From JANQHO01 sp965218075 (GTDB taxonomy: Bacteria; Bacteroidota; Bacteroidia; Flavobacteriales; Schleiferiaceae), in assembly GCA_965218075.1 (NCBI GenBank), contig CBDCJZ010000003.1, positions 620,001 to 684,000 on the forward strand: a stretch of 64,000 nt of DNA, written 5' to 3'. The notes beneath the pieces are model-generated. The model searched no databases, was not told the origin of the DNA, and saw nothing but the letters and a program-made list of their open reading frames with translations. Below, piece after piece: positions 10,315 through 19,647 of this stretch. Each line of letters begins with the position of its first letter. The first letter of the stretch is position 1. The position numbers and the translations under genes are program-made.

Positions 10315-11223
10315 ATGAAATCTATAAAAAATACTTTTACTCTGAAACGAAGTTTATCAAGTAGTTTTAGTGATTGATGAAGTATCGTGATATCTTGTTT
10401 TCCACATACTAAAGAGGATACCTTTAAAAGGAGGTAACCTAACGGGGTCGGGACAAGGAAGAATCGTAATTTTAGGGGGTAACCCAACTGCTTACGGGGG
10501 CATTCCTCCTTAATTCGTATACCTGGTATAGCAAACCTATTCGATGGTATCGTTGGACTTTTTATGCTTCGGATTTTTTAGATGACACCACCGCTGCTCA
10601 TCTCGTGTTTTTCAGGACCTATGGCAGATATCATAAAATTTTTTCTTTCTGTAAAAGACGCCACTGGATGCCTAGCCCAAGATAGCGTTCTTGCTTTAAC
10701 CTCTTCATATGATTATTCCTCTCGGGAGCAGGTCACACGCATTAATCGAGGAGATTCTATTTTTTAAAATATTCCCGTTATAGGCACTTCCCTTTTCGGA
10801 GGGATTCCTCATTACAGTTATCTCTGGCGTCCCAATCATGGACTGAGAGATTCCACGAGCTTAGCCTTCTGGGCAAAACCTGATCATTCTACACGTTATT
10901 ATGTAATAATTACTGATGCTGGAGGATGCACTGTAGAATCTCTTATACACTATGTCATTATCGTAAATCCCGTTTCTATTCCCGAATATGAGCTTTCAAA
11001 ACAAATAGATCTATATCCCAATCCAGCGAAAGATTTAATTCAAATAAAAAGTGGTAGTTTAATTATTGAAGAGGTTGAAATTTTCAATTCTCTTGGTCAG
11101 AAAATCAGCAAGTCAAGAAATGAGAAGACATCAATTGATCTCATTGATCGACCTTCAGGTCTTTATACTTTAGTGATCAAAACGAAAAAAGGGCAGGTAA
11201 TTGAGAAATTAATGAAATATTAA
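10315..11223 (+). pseudogene. Decayed PKD-like, T9SS-sorted protein
   Basis: Several frames together give a small secreted protein. There is a possible start MKSIKNTF at 10315. A shifted GGN..GQGRIVILGGNPTAYGGIPP, typical of SprB-type PKD-like repeats, follows. Then comes VKDATGCLAQDSV around 10650, an in-frame TAA at 10765, and an open stretch NIPVIGTSLFGGIPHYSYLWRP...YYVIITDAGGCTVES. It ends in a clean T9SS type A sorting domain from 10981 (PEYELSKQIDLYPNPAKDLIQIK...GLYTLVIKTKKG) to a TAA at 11221. The sorting domain is intact, but at least one stop and one or more frameshifts separate it from the N-terminus. It may have been another cargo of the neighbouring PorV-like protein. Confidence 0.65.
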
Positions 11224-11297
11224 ATTGACTCCTTGAACGACCACTTATTTGACCATGAGGTTTGATATAAAAAGTAAAAAAGCTAATAAAGTGAAAG

Positions 11298-11340
11298 AGT
11301 CATCCCCCTGTCTCTGTTTTTAGGGATGACTTTAGTTTTT
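11298..11340 (+). terminator. Rho-independent terminator
   Basis: AGTCATCCC (11298-11306) pairs perfectly with GGGATGACT (11323-11331), and TTAGTTTTT follows. It ends transcription coming from the T9SS-cargo pseudogene and isolates the menaquinone genes that begin 59 bp later. Confidence 0.75.
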
Positions 11341-11398
11341 AACTAGCTATCTCATACTAGCTTCATCCTTTCTATTTTTACATTTCCAAAACTGAACT

Positions 11399-11824
11399 AT
11401 GTCAAAAGAAAAACTATTGGCAAAATTTAATGCTGTTATGAGAAACACTTTAATGGAAACCCTTAACATGCGATATGTAGATATAGACGCTGGAAAGGGG
11501 ATGCTAAAGATTTCCATGCCGGTTAACTCGAGAGTACATCAGCCTATGGGTTTGCTACACGGTGGTGCTACAGCTGCCGTAGCTGAAAGTGTAGGGAGCG
11601 CTGCTAGCTGCCTGTTTGCCAATCCTAAAGAATATTTGATACTAGGTATAGAATTAAGCTGTAATCACATCAAAAGTAAAAAGGAAGGAATGATATATGG
11701 CACTGCCACTATCATTCATAAAGGCAGTAGTATTCATCTTTGGGAGATTTGCATTACTGATGAGGAGAATAATCTAATCTCCTATTGCAAGTTGACCAAT
11801 ATGATAGCCAAAAAAGATAAATAG
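11399..11824 (+). CDS. menI: Hotdog-fold thioesterase, probable 1,4-dihydroxy-2-naphthoyl-CoA thioesterase
   Basis: This 141-residue protein is a PaaI/YdiI-type hotdog thioesterase. The signature is HGGATAAVAESVGSAAS near residues 54-70, where the glutamate of AES is the expected catalytic base, and VHQPMGLLHGG precedes it. YdiI/MenI enzymes hydrolyse DHNA-CoA to 1,4-dihydroxy-2-naphthoate in menaquinone synthesis. The position immediately before menF, menD and menB supports that role over a general thioesterase. A TACATTTC sequence at 11379-11386 is one base off the Bacteroidota -7 consensus and could start the operon just upstream of the ATG. The gap to menF is 67 bp. Confidence 0.8.
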   Translation: MSKEKLLAKFNAVMRNTLMETLNMRYVDIDAGKGMLKISMPVNSRVHQPMGLLHGGATAAVAESVGSAASCLFANPKEYLILGIELSCNHIKSKKEGMIYGTATIIHKGSSIHLWEICITDEENNLISYCKLTNMIAKKDK

Positions 11825-11891
11825 CTTTTGAATTCGATCTTGTTGGTTTAAATACAAGCACTCAGCTCAAAAATCCATAGTCGTAAAACTA

Positions 11892-12866
11892 ATGACAAAA
11901 GGAAAATTATATATCAGCGTACCGAAAGAAGAAAGCTATAAGGTTTACAATTTAAGTTCTACGGGAAGGGTTCCCTCATTGGACTTCCATTGGGCTTCTT
12001 TTGATAGCTCACATTATTTTCAGTGGTGTTTAGAGGAAACAAAGACAGAAGATTTAATAGCTAACTTAGCATCTTTTAAACAACATCCCGAAGGGAAAGG
12101 AAAAGAAGATTATCTGAGATTATTACAAAAAGCAATAAACGAAACAAAGGTTAAAGCACTCGAAAAGATCGTTATTTCTCGATGTAAAAAAGAAAATATT
12201 CTAATAAATAACCCTGTAGAATTTTTCAAAAAGTTGATTAAGAAATATCCTTCAGCTTGTGTATATCTTTTTTATCATCCCGAAATTGGATGCTGGATAG
12301 GAGCCACTCCAGAAACTCTACTTAAATCTCGCGATAATAAGATAGAATCCATGAGTTTAGCTGGAACTAGAACTGTCAATAAAGCCCATACTTTTACACA
12401 CAAAGAAAAGCTGGAGCAACAGTTGGTTACAGATTATATAAAGAATGTATTTGAGCTAACTAAAGAATTACGCAAAGTAAAAATAGAAGGTTTGAGTTTC
12501 AAAAAGGCGGGTGATTTGGTTCATTTGCACAGCATAATATCAGCTAAAAAGGAAATAGGCTTTCAATTGTCATCTCTATTAAAGAATTTACATCCAACCC
12601 CAGCTGTAGCAGGTAATCCCATACAAGAAGCCATAAAATTCATCAAAGCTCATGAAGCTTACCCACGTTCTTATTATACTGGATATTTTGGAATTGAGAT
12701 TGAGGAAAACTGTGATTTCTTTGTAAATCTGCGTTGTGTGCAGCTTTTTAAGGATGGCTTGGTGCTTTATGCAGGAGGTGGCATAACGACAAATTCCAAT
12801 CCCCTAAGTGAATGGGAAGAGACAGAAGCTAAAATGCGAACATTACGTTCTATTTTGGCCTTTTAA
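11892..12866 (+). CDS. menF: Isochorismate synthase
   Basis: This 324-residue protein belongs to the chorismate-binding family and converts chorismate to isochorismate, the first committed step of menaquinone synthesis. Visible motifs are IGATPETLLK (about 136-145), SLAGTR (about 155-160), EKLEQQLVTDYI, HPTPAVAGNP (about 235-244), RSYYTGYFGI and the final NLRCVQLF...LYAGGGITTNSNPLSEWEETEAKMRT, which holds Mg-binding glutamates. It is shorter than E. coli MenF because the poorly conserved N-terminal region is reduced, as in other Bacteroidota. The start codon follows the menI stop by 67 bp. The next gene is menD. Confidence 0.92.
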   Translation: MTKGKLYISVPKEESYKVYNLSSTGRVPSLDFHWASFDSSHYFQWCLEETKTEDLIANLASFKQHPEGKGKEDYLRLLQKAINETKVKALEKIVISRCKKENILINNPVEFFKKLIKKYPSACVYLFYHPEIGCWIGATPETLLKSRDNKIESMSLAGTRTVNKAHTFTHKEKLEQQLVTDYIKNVFELTKELRKVKIEGLSFKKAGDLVHLHSIISAKKEIGFQLSSLLKNLHPTPAVAGNPIQEAIKFIKAHEAYPRSYYTGYFGIEIEENCDFFVNLRCVQLFKDGLVLYAGGGITTNSNPLSEWEETEAKMRTLRSILAF

Positions 12867-12909
12867 AATTTGATTGGTATTAAGACTTGGTAAGAAATAT
12901 GAACAATAA

Positions 12910-14592
12910 ATGACAAAACCAACGTCTGCAAAAATAAATGCCCGCTATCTGGCGGGAATATTAAAAGAGCATCAGTGTACTACAATTGTAGTGGCACCTG
13001 GCAGCCGCAATGCTCCCTTGATTATAGCTTTTGAGGCTGACCATCATTACAGCTTGATTTCGATCCCGGATGAAAGGACAACTGCTTTTACTGCTTTGGG
13101 TATGGCTTTAGGTAGCCGACAACCAGTAGCTGTTGTTTGCAGTTCTGGTCCAGCAGTAGTAAACTTTTACCCGGCGATAATAGAAGCCTTTTATCAAAAA
13201 TTACCTTTGATAATTATCAGCGCCGACCGTCCACTAGAATATGTTGATCAGGGGATGGGGCAAACCATCAGACAGGAAAATATTTTTGAGCGACATGTCA
13301 TTAAATCAGCCAATCTCATACGGGAACCTAAGGACTTTTTAGCTCAGCGATATAATCAACGCTTGGTGAATGAGGCTCTGTTAGAAAGTGCTAGGGGCCC
13401 TGTACACATTAATGTTCCTTTTGATGAACCTCTTTATGGAACCCTTACAGTTAATGAAAAACCATCTATTATAAAAAGGAGAAATAGTGAAAAAACGCTA
13501 AATGACTACCAGTTAAGAGAACTGGCTGAAAAGTGGAATTCTCTACCTAAAAAATGGATATTAGCAGGACAATCTTACCCTAACCCCCAGCTTGACAGGA
13601 CTTTGGATAAACTCAGTGAAAAAAGCCCTCTTCTCATACTTTCCGAAACAGTAAGTAACCTGAGGGTAAAACACCGTATAGCTTCTATTGATAGGCTGAT
13701 TAACACCATAAGCGAAGCTGAAAAAAAAGAGTTTCAGCCAGATTTGCTTATAACTACTGGCGGTCAGATTGTAAGTAAAATGGTAAAGCAATACCTGAGA
13801 GATTATCCCCCAAAACAGCACTGGCATATAAACGAAGGAGAAGAGGTGAGAGATACTTTTTTATTTTTAAATGAGGTTATTCAAATGCAGACAGAAAGTT
13901 TTTTTGATCTGTTGGTAGAAAGTGTAAAAAAATCGGATTCAGGTTATCCAGATCATTGGATTACCGTGGATTTTTCCAAGAATAAAAAGCATTTTGAGTA
14001 TCTCGAAACAGCAGCTTTTTCCGACCTAAAATCTTTTCAAAGGATCTTGGAAAAGCTGCCTCAAAACTCTGTTTTACATACGGCTAACAGTACTGCCATC
14101 CGCTATTCTCAGTTATTCGATCATCCCAACGATATCGAACATTATGCCAACCGAGGAGCTAGCGGTATAGATGGTTGCACTTCTACTGCAATTGGCCATG
14201 CTATGACAAGTGGTAAAATGGTAACCCTTATAACTGGAGAAATAGCATTTCTATATGATAGCAACGCTTTTTGGAACGACGAATTGCCCTCTAATTTTAG
14301 AGCAATAGTGCTTAATAATAGTGGTGGAAATATTTTCCGAATCATTAAAGGGCCACGCAAAACCAATGTCTTTGAACGCCTCCAAGAAGCTTATCATAAT
14401 TATTCTATAAAGGGAATAACAGAAACCTACAAAATATCTTACTATGCAGCTGCATCGGAGACTGAGCTAATGGAAGAACTCATAGCTTTCTTTGAACCTT
14501 GTGAAAAACCTAAGGTGTTAGAAATTTTCACGCCCAGGATAGAAAGTCCTGAAATATTAATGCAATACTTTAATTATTTGAGAAATGAATAG
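12910..14592 (+). CDS. menD: 2-succinyl-5-enolpyruvyl-6-hydroxy-3-cyclohexene-1-carboxylate synthase
   Basis: This 560-residue thiamine-diphosphate enzyme joins isochorismate and 2-oxoglutarate to make SEPHCHC. The N-terminal pyrimidine-binding domain shows APGSRNAPLIIAF, DERTTAFTALGMALGS and CSSGPAVVNFYPAIIEA. The C-terminal domain carries NRGASGIDGCTSTAIGHAM and NNSGGNIFRII, consistent with the diphosphate- and Mg-binding region of MenD. The length matches the family. It starts 43 bp after menF, and its last 8 bp overlap menB, so translation is probably coupled. Confidence 0.95.
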   Translation: MTKPTSAKINARYLAGILKEHQCTTIVVAPGSRNAPLIIAFEADHHYSLISIPDERTTAFTALGMALGSRQPVAVVCSSGPAVVNFYPAIIEAFYQKLPLIIISADRPLEYVDQGMGQTIRQENIFERHVIKSANLIREPKDFLAQRYNQRLVNEALLESARGPVHINVPFDEPLYGTLTVNEKPSIIKRRNSEKTLNDYQLRELAEKWNSLPKKWILAGQSYPNPQLDRTLDKLSEKSPLLILSETVSNLRVKHRIASIDRLINTISEAEKKEFQPDLLITTGGQIVSKMVKQYLRDYPPKQHWHINEGEEVRDTFLFLNEVIQMQTESFFDLLVESVKKSDSGYPDHWITVDFSKNKKHFEYLETAAFSDLKSFQRILEKLPQNSVLHTANSTAIRYSQLFDHPNDIEHYANRGASGIDGCTSTAIGHAMTSGKMVTLITGEIAFLYDSNAFWNDELPSNFRAIVLNNSGGNIFRIIKGPRKTNVFERLQEAYHNYSIKGITETYKISYYAAASETELMEELIAFFEPCEKPKVLEIFTPRIESPEILMQYFNYLRNE

Positions 14593-15403
14593 AAACTGGC
14601 AATCTATTAAAGAGTACAGCGATATCTTGTTTGAGTATTACAATGGTATTGCTAAAATAACCATTAACCGTCCAGAAGTTTACAATGCTTTTAGGCCAGA
14701 AACTAATATCCAAATGATAGAAGCTATGGATACGGCTCGTGAACATCAGGATATTAATATAGTGGTTTTAACAGGAAAGGGTGACAAAGCTTTTTGTAGT
14801 GGGGGTGATCAAAATGTAAAAGGCCTTGGTGGATATGTAGGGAAAGATGGGGTTCCCCGGCTAAATGTGTTGGACTTGCACCGTAGGATACGCTCTTTGC
14901 CTAAGCCAGTAATTGCTATGGTAAATGGCTATGCCATTGGTGGTGGTCATGTGTTACATGTAGTTTGCGATCTTACCATTGCTTCTGAAAATGCTATTTT
15001 TGGGCAAACCGGACCTAAAGTAGGGAGCTTTGATGCAGGTTTTGGCTCCAATTACCTGGCTCGTCATGTGGGCCAAAAGAAAGCTCGTGAAATTTGGTTT
15101 CTATGCCGTCAGTACTCTGCACAAGAGGCCTTGAACATGGGCTTGGTAAATAAGGTGGTGCCTTCAGATAAGTTGGAAGATGAGGTAGTGGATTGGTGCA
15201 AAACTATTATGCAACACAGCTCTTTAGCAATAAGAATGATCAAGAGGGGTTTAAATGCAGAGCTGGATGGTCAGGCCGGACTAATGGAATTTGCTGGAGA
15301 TGCTACTCTCTTGTATTATCTTACCGAAGAGGCACAAGAAGGGAAAAATGCTTTTTTAGAAAAGAGAAAGCCAGATTTTGATCAATATCCTAAATTTCCC
15401 TGA
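14585..15403 (+). CDS. menB: 1,4-dihydroxy-2-naphthoyl-CoA synthase
   Basis: This 272-residue crotonase-fold enzyme cyclises o-succinylbenzoyl-CoA to DHNA-CoA. MenB-specific features include FCSGGDQNVKG, the oxyanion-hole segment GYAIGGGHVLHVVCDLTIASENAIFGQTGPKVGSFDAGFGS, and the C-terminal YYLTEEAQEGKNAFLEKRKPDF. It overlaps menD by 8 bp, and its TGA shares one base with the ATG of the next gene. menA, menC and menE are not in this window, so the pathway must be completed elsewhere. Confidence 0.95.
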   Translation: MNRNWQSIKEYSDILFEYYNGIAKITINRPEVYNAFRPETNIQMIEAMDTAREHQDINIVVLTGKGDKAFCSGGDQNVKGLGGYVGKDGVPRLNVLDLHRRIRSLPKPVIAMVNGYAIGGGHVLHVVCDLTIASENAIFGQTGPKVGSFDAGFGSNYLARHVGQKKAREIWFLCRQYSAQEALNMGLVNKVVPSDKLEDEVVDWCKTIMQHSSLAIRMIKRGLNAELDGQAGLMEFAGDATLLYYLTEEAQEGKNAFLEKRKPDFDQYPKFP

Positions 15404-15906
15404 TGTTGCTGGAAAACTTTAAAATAGACCCCCTTGATTTACCAGATATCGAAGATATAAGCTTTGAAAAGCTAGAGCGCGATTATTTGTGGATGCGTCT
15501 TATTGGCTGGGGTTTCTTCTTTGTTATCACTTTAGGAGTATTAATGATTGTCAATTTTATCTCAGATGCTCCAACATGGATATTTTTTGGACCGTTTGGG
15601 TTTTTGCTGGTTTTGATATTTTATATTGAAATCAGAGGTTTCAGTATAAAAGGTTATGCCATTCGGCAAAAGGATGTGTCTTATAAAAGCGGTCTTATTT
15701 GGTTTAGCATGACTTTTGTTCCTTTGAATCGCATCCAGCACTGCGAAGTTAACCAAGGACCTTTAGGACGTTTATTCGATCTGGCCTCTGTTAGAATTTA
15801 CACGGCTGGAAGTTCATCCAGCGATTTATCCATTAGAGGTTTAAAAAAAGACGAAGCCCACCGTTTACGCGAGTACATTACTCAGTTGAGCGATGATTAT
15901 GAATAA
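15403..15906 (+). CDS. PH-domain membrane protein, YdbS-like
   Basis: This 167-residue protein has two transmembrane segments (about residues 27-47 and 52-70) followed by one bacterial PH domain (bPH_2/DUF304; YAIRQKDVSYKSGLIWFSMTFVPLNRIQHCEVNQGPLGRLFDLASVRIYTAGSS). It pairs with the next gene in the YdbS/YdbT arrangement known from Bacillus and others, where the proteins have been linked to membrane protection; a biochemical role is not settled. The ATG overlaps the menB stop by one base, so it is likely cotranscribed with the menaquinone genes. Confidence 0.8.
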   Translation: MLLENFKIDPLDLPDIEDISFEKLERDYLWMRLIGWGFFFVITLGVLMIVNFISDAPTWIFFGPFGFLLVLIFYIEIRGFSIKGYAIRQKDVSYKSGLIWFSMTFVPLNRIQHCEVNQGPLGRLFDLASVRIYTAGSSSSDLSIRGLKKDEAHRLREYITQLSDDYE

Positions 15907-17383
15907 GCTAGACCTAGAAAACCCCAAACGGCAATCCTTAATTGGCATAGCGGTTATTTTTTTCCGTAATCTAAGAATCGCTATTAATATATTAGTAACT
16001 GTAGTCTTTGTACAATTCGGAATAGACATCTCTTTTTTAGGACTTAGTTTCTATCAAATAATCATCATACTAGCAGCTTTATTTTTAATTATCTCCTTTC
16101 TGCAATATCGAAGGTTTTTCTTTTTTGTGCAAGATGGAAAATTCGTCATCGAAAAAGGATTGCTTAATAAGGATAAGATTACCATTCCTTTGGATCGGAT
16201 ACAGACAGTAAATATTCATCAAAATCTAGTTCAGCGGCTTTTGGGGGTAGTTGGCCTTAAGGTTGACACAGCTGGTAGCAAAGGAAAGGAAATCGAAATT
16301 TTGGCTTTGGAAAATAGATACGCCCGAAAGTTACAAAAATTTCTGGTCAGCAAAAAAGAACAGCAAGCGGAAGAAGGAGAAAAAAGATCTTTTGAAATAA
16401 GTAATAATAACAAAAAGCCCTTGATTAGCCTGGGTATTTTGGACTTGGTTAAAATTGGTATCACAGAAAACCATCTTCGCTCTGGTCTTTTTCTTTTTGT
16501 AGTTATTAATGGTTACATCTGGCAGTATGAAGAATATTTGCTTGAGCCTTTTGAGCCTTATCTTAGGGAGAAAGCTAATAATATTCTGGCTCAGGGACTA
16601 ATATTGCTCCCTATTGAAATTCTTCTTTTCGTGGTCATTTCAGCGGTGTTTTCGCTTATCCAAATCCTGTTGCGTTATTACAATCTCAAATTTTACGTCA
16701 ACATGAAAGAAGTGCGGTTACAATCAGGTTTATTAAGGCACAATGAGTTTCAGTTCTCAACCAATAAAATCCAACAGGTTAAATGGAAAAGTAATCCATT
16801 GAGAAGACTGGTTAAACTGCGTACTATAGTGGTAAAACAAGCTAGTAGTGAAAAAGCTACTGACAGGCAATCCGTTTCAGTTCCGGGTAGTAGTTCTAGA
16901 CAATTGGTTATTTTACTACAGAATTTTTTTCCAGAACGAAGCAAAAAGCACTTTGTTACAATAAAAGCGAAAAACTTTCTCTTTATCCAATTATTAGTAT
17001 GGGTGGGAATAATACCATCACTACTGTTAAGCAGTTCTTATTTTTTAAAGACGTCCTTTTATTTATTGGCCCCTGCTTATCTCGTTGGCGCCGCGTTCTT
17101 TGTATATCGCTATTGCCAATCTGTTCAACTTAATCTAATGCCAGAAATCCTTGAAATCAAAAAAGGGTGGTTTTACCCCTCTGTTAATTATATAAAGCTC
17201 TACAAGCTTCAGAATGTGAAATTGAAACAAAGCCTTTTTCAAAAGCATAGAAAGCTAATGAACATAACTTTTTATACTGCAGCGGGAGATATTACTATGC
17301 CACACTTAACTGTGGATGAAGCCAAGACCATCTTTAACTACAGCCTTTATAAGATTGAAAGCTCTGATAAAAACTGGATGTAA
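15893..17383 (+). CDS. PH-domain membrane protein with three bPH_2 repeats, YdbT-like
   Basis: This protein of about 496 residues has several transmembrane segments alternating with bacterial PH domains: FFFVQDGKFVIEKGLLNKDKITIPLDRIQTVNIHQNLVQRLLGVVGLKVDTAG near 80-135, LKFYVNMKEVRLQSGLLRHNEFQFSTNKIQQVKW near 265-300, and a third near 420-485 (IKKGWFYPSVNYIKLYKLQNVKLKQSLFQKHRKLMNITFYTAAGD). This is the YdbT organisation. It overlaps the YdbS-like gene by 14 bp. An ATG at 15899, two codons inside, is an equally possible start. A terminator hairpin overlaps its stop codon. Confidence 0.8.
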   Translation: MIMNKLDLENPKRQSLIGIAVIFFRNLRIAINILVTVVFVQFGIDISFLGLSFYQIIIILAALFLIISFLQYRRFFFFVQDGKFVIEKGLLNKDKITIPLDRIQTVNIHQNLVQRLLGVVGLKVDTAGSKGKEIEILALENRYARKLQKFLVSKKEQQAEEGEKRSFEISNNNKKPLISLGILDLVKIGITENHLRSGLFLFVVINGYIWQYEEYLLEPFEPYLREKANNILAQGLILLPIEILLFVVISAVFSLIQILLRYYNLKFYVNMKEVRLQSGLLRHNEFQFSTNKIQQVKWKSNPLRRLVKLRTIVVKQASSEKATDRQSVSVPGSSSRQLVILLQNFFPERSKKHFVTIKAKNFLFIQLLVWVGIIPSLLLSSSYFLKTSFYLLAPAYLVGAAFFVYRYCQSVQLNLMPEILEIKKGWFYPSVNYIKLYKLQNVKLKQSLFQKHRKLMNITFYTAAGDITMPHLTVDEAKTIFNYSLYKIESSDKNWM

Positions 17384-17400
17384 GCCCCAATAAGGGGCTT
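17382..17400 (+). terminator. Terminator hairpin at the end of the men/PH operon
   Basis: AAGCCCC (17382-17388) pairs with GGGGCTT (17394-17400) around a 5-nt loop, beginning inside the stop codon of the YdbT-like gene. An AT-rich stretch follows without a strong T run. Confidence 0.6.
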
Positions 17401-17429
17401 ATTAATTTAGCTATTTGCACAGCGATTAA

Positions 17430-18655
17430 ATCTTCATAAAACAGGACGCGGAATTTCTAAATTTATATTTCATATGTCTCTGCCATTTTATCGCTAGGCT
17501 GATGTTCTAAAATAAGCCCTCCCATAGCTGCTTTTTCTTTTTCCATAGTTCCCCAAAGTTCTCTGACCATAGCTGCTATTTACTTGTTTACCCACTTTAA
17601 CTGAAAATACTGTCTTTCCCCCAAATATTACCCTCTCCTTTATCTTGACCTATAATGGATTGTCATTTTGCCATTCAACCCTCCATCCCTGCTGTGCTTT
17701 TCATTAAGAGAAATCCCCTACTTCACGGATTAAGAAAACCCTGCTTTTGGAAAGGATCGAGCTTGTCACAAGCATTCTCGTCTTCAAGGTTACTTTCTAC
17801 GACTTGATATTCTGCCTTTTTATAACCTAAACGTCTCTTAATTTAATCTCTCCTCTACTACTTCTGCTTAGTGGGCTTATATCTATTCTTATCCATTTAA
17901 GCCTTATTACCCCTCTGGACAGTTCCACATCCGAAAAATGGATCTAATACTGCCCTTCTCTCAAGACAACTAGATTTTATAATTCTTTCTAATAATGACA
18001 ATGGCTTTTGCAAAGACTATATCGTCTTTTTACTTTTCTACCCACCTTTAAACCCTGGCGGCAAATTATTTTGTTGAATAAGACTGTTCTTTCTGGATAT
18101 TTAAGTTTATATTTGTTACTCTTTGAGTAAAATGGGATAACATCATGCATGCGTCCAAACCATCTTTTGCTAACGCTTTCCGTTCTGTAATTTCATTTCT
18201 AAAATTCGCTATTCCAAAGATGCCATCCATAATTATCTTTATATAATGGCTTGCAGTCGAGTCATAGTGGTAATAAATAGACCCCGTATTCTTGAGTATC
18301 TGCCTCATAAGTACGAGCCTCTCTGTCATTATAAATAAGATAAGCCAGTTAGTTTCCTATCCTTAAACGTCATGCTTTCTATAGACTCTATCTCATAGTT
18401 TCAGGAACTTTTTAACTACCCCAGATATCCCCCTATTCTCTTCTAAATTCTCTTTAAAAAAATGCAAAAGCATTTGCTTTGTTTAACTTGTTGTAAGTCC
18501 ACATATCGGAAAATGCTTTTTTCTGAGCAGCCTCCCCCTACCCTTATATATCTATTGTAAACACGGTTAGAATTAAAAGGAGAGTCTAAATAGATAAGAT
18601 CTACTTTTAGACCCCCGATCAATGAGTTTTTGCATAGCCTCTTTACAATTTGATA
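17430..18655 (-). pseudogene. DNA (adenine or cytosine-N4) methyltransferase pseudogene (copy B)
   Basis: Fragments in several minus-strand frames line up in the order of a beta-class DNA methyltransferase. First comes KVDLIYLDSPFNSNRVYN (about 18560-18600; motif IV, with DPPF changed to DSPF). Next is GSIYYHYDSTASHYIKIIMDGIFGIANFRNEIT (about 18240-18310). Then VLDPFFGCGTV (about 17922-17957) gives motif I in the permuted position. After it come a DPFQ segment and a degenerate tail with MEKEKAAMG near 17530. Frameshifts and stops are spread along the whole length, so no product is expected. The 5' end is fused to the IS1595 remnant at 18656, and the missing upstream residues are probably those deleted at that junction. 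Confidence 0.65.
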
Positions 18656-19425
18656 AATACCATAAATCCCTCTTTTCACAATAGCCCAGAACTCCCTCTA
18701 TTGTTTTTGCATGAATATCATCACTGCAAAATCCTTTCTTTATACTTAATGATTTTATGATACCATAATAATCACTAATATCTTTAATATGATGGATTCT
18801 CATCTGTTACAAGTGTGCTTTTATCCCAATTTATATACGCCCTTATCATTTTATCAATTTCACGTCTTATTAGGGTTGTCTGTCTTTTCAGCCATGTACG
18901 GATCTTTTCTCTGTACCTATTCCTAGCACAGAAGTCTTTTCAACCCCCTGCCTCTTTTATTGAAAGTGTCTTTCTCGTATTCAGTCCTTCTAACATTGCT
19001 TTTACGTGGCTTGCTACCTAGGTAGGTCTCCTCCATTTCTATAATTCCTTTCACTAACTCACCACCATCTTTCATATCTTGGCATATTCTCATCCCCATG
19101 TGCCAAGCAATGGATTTGTGTAATCCACAATCTCTAGCTAATTGAATACTGACTTATGCCTTTCTTTGCATCTAATATAAGACTGATAGCTAAAAACCAT
19201 TTTTGTAAAAGGCATTCTTGTTCGATGAAATATAGTTATCTATTGAAACCCTAAGGCACTTACAACAGTTATAGTTTTGGCAATTATACCGGCCGTCTTG
19301 TCTTTTTGTTTAATCTTTTTGCATCGTCCCACAATAAGGGCAAATTGGCTTCCCTCTCCACCTTATACTCTCGATATGCAATTTTGCTCTCTTGGAAACT
19401 TTTTGAGCAATTTAAATGTATCCAT
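18656..19425 (-). pseudogene. IS1595-family transposase pseudogene (copy B)
   Basis: From an ATG at 19425 (MDTFKLLKKFP) the minus strand gives broken pieces of the transposase found in copies A, C and D. These are a degenerate zinc-ribbon region, a stretch with IIEMEETYLGSKPRKSNVRRTEYEKDTFNKRG (about 18950-19050; one acidic residue of MDET is altered), and the C-terminal IHAKTIEGVLGYCEKRD and KRGIYGIYQ near 18660-18730. The gene then stops and runs directly into methyltransferase sequence at a shared TGAT. It is inactive. Confidence 0.7.
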
Positions 19426-19647
19426 TCCTTATTTTGTTTTATAATATAAAGATAAAATAAGATCAAGTCTTTAACAGAGAATTACGTCATGTTTTAAAGA
19501 GTACGTCAGTTTTATGTACCTATTTTTCATTAATATTCAGTAACTTGCACTTTCCCATAATCATGTAAACTATCTTAAGACTTAAACTAATTAATCAGGT
19601 TTTGGATTTTTTGGAACAGGTTTATTACGTGGACTTTTCTGTATCCA

